Source of the DNA: Chryseolinea serpens
Lineage (GTDB): Bacteria; Bacteroidota; Bacteroidia; Cytophagales; Cyclobacteriaceae
Direction: 5' to 3'
DNA: 64,000 bases
NCBI RefSeq assembly: GCF_900129725.1
Contig: NZ_FQWQ01000005.1
Location: 558,001 to 622,000, forward strand
In this document: positions 60,589 to 64,000 of the stretch, one piece after another
Layout of the letters: every line of letters begins with the position of its first letter
How positions within the stretch are numbered: the stretch's first letter is position 1
Notes under the pieces: model-generated
Seen by the model: the letters and a program-made list of their open reading frames with translations, nothing else
Told to the model about the DNA's origin: nothing
The model's database searches: none
Translations under genes and position numbers: made by a program

Positions 60589-62211
60589 TTAACCTTTATC
60601 TTTTCCGGTCCGTTTTTTTTCTTTCTTCGCGGACCCATCCAGCACGCTGGACTTTAATCCCGAGAGAAGCGATTTCCACCACAAGTTGAAGATGGCTTTG
60701 TGTCTGTCGCGATCAAACTCGATGATACCCGATCGCTTTGCTTTACTCATGGTTTTATCCTTATCGTTTTTGATAAACAGATTGATGAGCCACGTTTTGA
60801 ATTCACTGGCGTGTGAATGTTTTTCTTTTGTAAAACCGTTGATCTTCAGGTTCTCGTAGTCCACCAGGATGGAGCCGCGCGACTGAACATCGTCATAATG
60901 GAAATTGAAAGACAAGTCGTTAAGCTTTCCTGACTCAATGTTCACAAAGGCCATATTTTCCACGGCGCGGTTCAACGCCGGTAGGGGTAGATTCCGAATG
61001 TGACCTTCGGCGCGATAGGATTGTTGTTTCCCATAAGGCAACGTGAAAGTAGACGTAATGAGCCCTTTCCCCATCAGTTTGGCAGAGGCAACCAGCGTTG
61101 CCTGTCCTTTTGCGGAGGAGTCGCGATTATTGAGATGCGTAAGCGTTGCGTTGAGATCGTCGAACTCGACCTGGCCGGTGTGAAAGCCCTTTTCCGGAAA
61201 TTCCTCATACACAATTTTGGCATCCGTGATCTTCACGCTATCCACCTGCAAGGCAAAGGGAAATTTGCGGATCATAGCCACGGGCAAAGGCACGTTTTGA
61301 TGTTTGATAAACGGAAATCGTTTGTCGCGAAAAACATGAAGGCGGGCCGAAGCGATGTGGATGGAGGAGATCACGGTACTGTCGTTGAGCGGATTGAATG
61401 TCAGTCCCTCCAGCGCGATTTTCGGGATGCGCAGCGTAAACCGGTCGGTTTGCTTGCCCACCTTCCGGGCAAAGGCGTAGCGGCCATAATTTGGCGTAAG
61501 CGAAATGGAATCGAGCTGCAGCTTGCCCGCTGCGCTGTTGATCTGTATAGACGAAATCTTGGTGGTATACAATTTTGAAGAAAGTTGAACCGACGTAAAT
61601 TCTGCCTGAAATGATTTGACTTTTAAAGCGGATAGAATTTTTTGCGCCAGCGTCGAATCGAGTTGGACTTCCTTTATTGAGACATTGACCACGCCGGATA
61701 ACGTCTGGATGGAATCGATATGAATAGTGGCTTTGATATTTTTTAAAACTACTTCCCGCACGCCGATCTTTTTGAAGGGCAATGCGGCGTTCGCAGTGTC
61801 TGAATGGGCCAAAGCGGAATCGGATCGGTTGACGCTGTCTTTTTTGACTTTCTTCACCACGCTGTAGGTGGCTTCGCCGTCGACAAGTTCGATTCTATCG
61901 ACCGTGATGTTTTTGTGGATCAGCCAAGCCAGCACGTGAATGCCGCTAACGCGTATGCGTTTCACGGCAATGTGATTTGGAATTCTGATCGAGTCGGCTG
62001 CCGTCCACGTAGCGCCCTGAACCGTGACGGCGCGCTGGAACAAATTGAGGTCGAGATCTTCGAGCGAGCCGTTCTTTTCCTCCAGCGCGGCAATGACCTT
62101 AGCTTTCAGCACATGCGATAACACAACACCGGCGACGACGAGCAGGATCGATAGAATGAGAACGGGCAACAGCACCCAACGTGTCAGTCGCGAACGGAAG
62201 AACGGCTTCAT
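60589..62211 (-). CDS. DUF748/AsmA-like envelope protein
   Basis: The start at 62211 gives 540 residues beginning MKPFFRSRLTRWVLLPVLILSILLVVAGVVLSHVLKAKV, a single N-terminal membrane helix with most of the protein in the periplasm. The rest is a long series of beta-strand repeats of the AsmA/DUF748 type: VKRIRVSGIHVLAWLIHKNITVDRIELVDGE, SIQINSAAGKLQLDSISLTP, VKITDAKIVYEEFPEKG. AsmA-like proteins are implicated in lipid movement to the outer membrane. The Lmo0937-like gene lies just upstream on the same strand, separated by a strong hairpin. Confidence 0.8.
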   Translation of the reverse strand: MKPFFRSRLTRWVLLPVLILSILLVVAGVVLSHVLKAKVIAALEEKNGSLEDLDLNLFQRAVTVQGATWTAADSIRIPNHIAVKRIRVSGIHVLAWLIHKNITVDRIELVDGEATYSVVKKVKKDSVNRSDSALAHSDTANAALPFKKIGVREVVLKNIKATIHIDSIQTLSGVVNVSIKEVQLDSTLAQKILSALKVKSFQAEFTSVQLSSKLYTTKISSIQINSAAGKLQLDSISLTPNYGRYAFARKVGKQTDRFTLRIPKIALEGLTFNPLNDSTVISSIHIASARLHVFRDKRFPFIKHQNVPLPVAMIRKFPFALQVDSVKITDAKIVYEEFPEKGFHTGQVEFDDLNATLTHLNNRDSSAKGQATLVASAKLMGKGLITSTFTLPYGKQQSYRAEGHIRNLPLPALNRAVENMAFVNIESGKLNDLSFNFHYDDVQSRGSILVDYENLKINGFTKEKHSHASEFKTWLINLFIKNDKDKTMSKAKRSGIIEFDRDRHKAIFNLWWKSLLSGLKSSVLDGSAKKEKKRTGKDKG

Positions 62212-62221
62212 GGAAAGGAGA

Positions 62222-62255
62222 AGCTGTCTTGACTCCATGCGGAATCAAGACAGCT
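62222..62255. repeat. Strong hairpin between the Lmo0937-like and DUF748 genes
   Basis: AGCTGTCTTGA (62222-62232) and TCAAGACAGCT (62245-62255) form a perfect 11-base stem, extended by three more pairs after one mismatch and closed by a 4-base loop. There is no T-run on the minus strand, so it does not look like a terminator; it sits 11 bases before the DUF748 ATG and could affect processing or translation. Confidence 0.7.
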
Positions 62256-62260
62256 CAAGG

Positions 62261-62413
62261 TTAAATCCGCTCTCCGCGAATAAGGCGTAAGATGATAGCG
62301 ACAATGGCGACGACCAATAATATGTGGATAAGACCGCCTGCGCTGTACACAAAAAAGCCAAGGGCCCATGCGATGATCAATATCACGGCGATGGCATACA
62401 ATAGACTGCTCAT
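62261..62413 (-). CDS. Lmo0937-family small membrane protein
   Basis: The 50-residue product (MSSLLYAIAVILIIAWALGF..., ending LRLIRGERI) has two membrane helices and the family ending GGLIHILLVVAIVAIILRLI. This matches Lmo0937-type proteins, found in many bacteria and associated with stress or biofilm growth; the function is unknown. The ATG at 62413 is the only sensible start. It precedes the DUF748 gene on the same strand across a hairpin, so the two may form an operon. Confidence 0.88.
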   Translation of the reverse strand: MSSLLYAIAVILIIAWALGFFVYSAGGLIHILLVVAIVAIILRLIRGERI

Positions 62414-62628
62414 AAGGATTAAATTTTGATTCAACCGGAGAAGTACATTTTCGTGCCAGCGCGCGGCGTGAGTTTGAGGCGCGCACAGGCGCTTTTTTGG
62501 CCTGAAAATGACGCTTTTTCGCACAGATGGGGAAATAATTCCCCAATTCCGGGGGGATAAAGCAGGCTCCGGGGCTAGGGGGCGGATGGCATGATTTTTA
62601 CCCATTGGATCGTAAAAATCCTCTGAGT

Positions 62629-62829
62629 ATGATCGAGTTTCTAAAGTTTGTCGCACTGATGGGAGGTACCTATTTGTGCAGTATGGGATTTGCCATAGTT
62701 TTGTTTAGACTATTTTTCCCCTTGAAAACCAAGGAGGAAGTGCAAAAGATGAGAACAGCAAGAAGCACCCAGCCCAGACCGAAACGTCAGCGCCGGGGAG
62801 TACTAACGCTAGCCGGTCACGGTCACTAG
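62629..62829 (+). CDS. Small membrane protein of unknown function
   Basis: From the ATG at 62629 the product has 66 residues: one membrane helix (IEFLKFVALMGGTYLCSMGFAIVLFRLFF) and a strongly basic, Arg-rich tail (ARSTQPRPKRQRR). Reading-frame use is plausible and the next gene starts eight bases downstream, so it may be translated with the response regulator. No family is recognised; it could be a spurious frame, but the hydrophobic-then-basic layout favours a real protein. Confidence 0.5.
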   Translation: MIEFLKFVALMGGTYLCSMGFAIVLFRLFFPLKTKEEVQKMRTARSTQPRPKRQRRGVLTLAGHGH

Positions 62830-62837
62830 TCTGGCGA

Positions 62838-63194
62838 ATGAGAAAAGTTCTAGTGGTTGACGATGAAATGGAGATTTGCCTGTTGGTAACTCAATACCTT
62901 AAGAAATTAGGGTATGAAGCTGCGTTTGCCCTTTCCATATCGGAGGCCATTTCAAAAATCGCCGGTTCATCGTATGATATTTTGTTTATCGATCTGAATT
63001 TAACCGACGGCTCAGGCTATGATCTTATTCATGCCTTGCAGGCGTCGAACAACGCATCAAAAATTGTCGTGATCAGTGCCTACGACAGCGAACGTCAGAA
63101 AGCCTTGCAAAAAGGGGCTAGCGTTTTTATGGCCAAGCCCTTTTCCGTCAAGACCATTGAAGAATCGCTGCAGCAACTGAAATTTATAAACTAA
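62838..63194 (+). CDS. Single-domain response regulator
   Basis: The 118-residue protein is one receiver domain: acidic pocket D8-D9 with the phosphorylation site D52 (LFIDLNLTDG), switch S80 (VVISAYDS) and K100 (FMAKPFS). There is no output domain, so it must act through partner proteins or in a phosphorelay. It is immediately followed by an NtrC-family regulator gene. No histidine kinase is encoded in the visible part, but one may lie beyond the window. Confidence 0.93.
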   Translation: MRKVLVVDDEMEICLLVTQYLKKLGYEAAFALSISEAISKIAGSSYDILFIDLNLTDGSGYDLIHALQASNNASKIVVISAYDSERQKALQKGASVFMAKPFSVKTIEESLQQLKFIN

Positions 63195-63242
63195 CGGCCT
63201 GGAAACCGGTCGCTATTCTAAACCCGTATTTATTTTTTGCCT

Positions 63243-64000
63243 ATGCCCCGAATATTAATTATAGACGACGACAAAGACATTTGTCTCGTATTATCGAAAT
63301 TTCTGACGAAGAATAACTACGACGTAGACGCCGCCTACAAAGGAGAAGAAGGCCTGAAGCTACTGCGGGCCTCGCGCTACAACCTGGTGCTGTGCGACTA
63401 TCGCTTGCCCGATCTGACCGGCGTAGAAATGCTCCGGAAAATAAAACTGCTGCAATCGGATGTCGCCGTGGTGATCATCACCGGCTATTCGGATGTGCGC
63501 ACGGCCGTGGAAACCTTCCGCTATGGTGCCAATGATTATGTGACCAAACCGCTCTACCCGGACGAGTTGCTGGTCACCATACGCGAGACCATCGCCAAGA
63601 ATGAAAAGAAGGCCGTCAACGGCGAAAGCAACGACACGGCGCAAGATCCACGCAAACCCAAGTCGCTGGCCAGCTCCAGTTTCTTCATCGTCGGGAAAAG
63701 CATTCAATCGCAAACCGTTCAAAAATACATCGAACTCATTGCCCCTTCCGATATGTCGGTCATCATCAACGGTGAGACCGGCACGGGAAAGGAATTTGTG
63801 GCACAATCGGTGCATAAATTCAGCAAACGTTCCGACAAACCCTTCGTGGCCATTGATTGCGGGGCCCTGCCAAAAGAATTGGCGGGCAGCGAATTGTTCG
63901 GCCATGTGAAGGGTGCCTTCACCGGCGCCGTGAACGACAAGCAGGGAAGCTTTGAAGTGGCCGACACGGGCACGATCTTCCTGGATGAAGTGGGAAACCT
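63243..64000 (+). CDS. Sigma-54-dependent response regulator, NtrC family (3' truncated)
   Basis: The visible 252 residues contain a receiver domain (acidic pocket DDD at 8-10, phosphorylation site D52, T80, K102) and the start of an AAA+ domain. The AAA+ part shows Walker A GETGTGKE (177-184), the sigma-54 contact loop GAFTGA (224-229) and Walker B GTIFLDEVGN at the window edge. The remainder, including the DNA-binding domain, lies outside. It should activate sigma-54 promoters when phosphorylated. A weak -7-like box (TATTTTTT) ends five bases before the ATG. Confidence 0.94.
   Translation, partial: MPRILIIDDDKDICLVLSKFLTKNNYDVDAAYKGEEGLKLLRASRYNLVLCDYRLPDLTGVEMLRKIKLLQSDVAVVIITGYSDVRTAVETFRYGANDYVTKPLYPDELLVTIRETIAKNEKKAVNGESNDTAQDPRKPKSLASSSFFIVGKSIQSQTVQKYIELIAPSDMSVIINGETGTGKEFVAQSVHKFSKRSDKPFVAIDCGALPKELAGSELFGHVKGAFTGAVNDKQGSFEVADTGTIFLDEVGN

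Noticed and set aside
60392-60592. 66-codon plus-strand frame
   Set aside because: Spans a probable terminator hairpin and T-run and shows no family features.

Overview
The window looks like a chromosomal stretch of a member of the Bacteroidota, probably order Cytophagales and close to Chryseolinea-type genomes. The evidence is: promoters of the Bacteroidota type (TTTG, 19-21 bases, TAnnTTTG); few Shine-Dalgarno sequences; family choice (DUF2807, DUF418, DUF6660-like, CzcA fused to TolC, MacB-type FtsX permeases without an adjacent ATPase, GMC/gluconate-dehydrogenase-subunit-3 pairs); and a GC content judged by eye at a little over 50 percent. Species assignment is inference. No rRNA, tRNA, CRISPR array, prophage or transposase gene was seen.

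Layout. 1-9.5 kb (minus strand): a truncated TPR membrane protein, gatC-plsC, an M24 peptidase, a thioesterase, an AraC regulator with a SnoaL-like secreted protein, and a Nudix-MATE pair. 9.6-22.8 kb (mostly plus): rnhB, an NRDE protein, a 970-base non-coding block of nested inverted repeats, an alpha/beta hydrolase, a MacB/LolD-type ATPase, a cobalamin adenosyltransferase, ilvE, prfB with its programmed frameshift, an MFS-YhhN pair, more repeats, an aldo/keto reductase and an AraC regulator. 22.9-33.5 kb (mostly minus): MgtC, DUF418, a DUF2807 surface protein, YigZ (plus), a large GAF/Cache sensor-like protein, a MarR-FNR-ferredoxin set and an FtsX-like permease. 33.9-40.7 kb: rsgA, then a five-gene minus-strand run (uxuA, GMC dehydrogenase, its small subunit, Gfo/Idh, ChbG/YdjC) that looks like uronate or oxidised-sugar catabolism. 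40.8-46.8 kb: a heavy-metal efflux operon (small Cys-rich protein, CzcA-TolC fusion, adaptor). 47-52.3 kb: a DJ-1/PfpI protein and a TetR-TolC-HlyD-EmrB multidrug operon with a readable promoter and operator. 52.5-62.4 kb: a sorbosone-dehydrogenase-like lipoprotein, then a stress-like cluster (ku, ligD, holin-like, YtxH, AI-2E permease, BrkB, DUF748/AsmA-like, Lmo0937). 62.6-64 kb: a small membrane protein, a receiver-only response regulator and a truncated NtrC-family regulator.

Most genes are housekeeping or common accessory families. The material least explained by known gene families is: the nested inverted repeat at 11.10-11.77 kb and its dispersed relatives; the 750-residue protein whose Cache-like module is predicted to be cytoplasmic; three promoters whose -7 box ends exactly five bases before the start codon, which implies leaderless messages; and the CzcA-TolC fusion with an intact signal peptide at the joint. 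No wholly new multi-gene system could be demonstrated from sequence alone.
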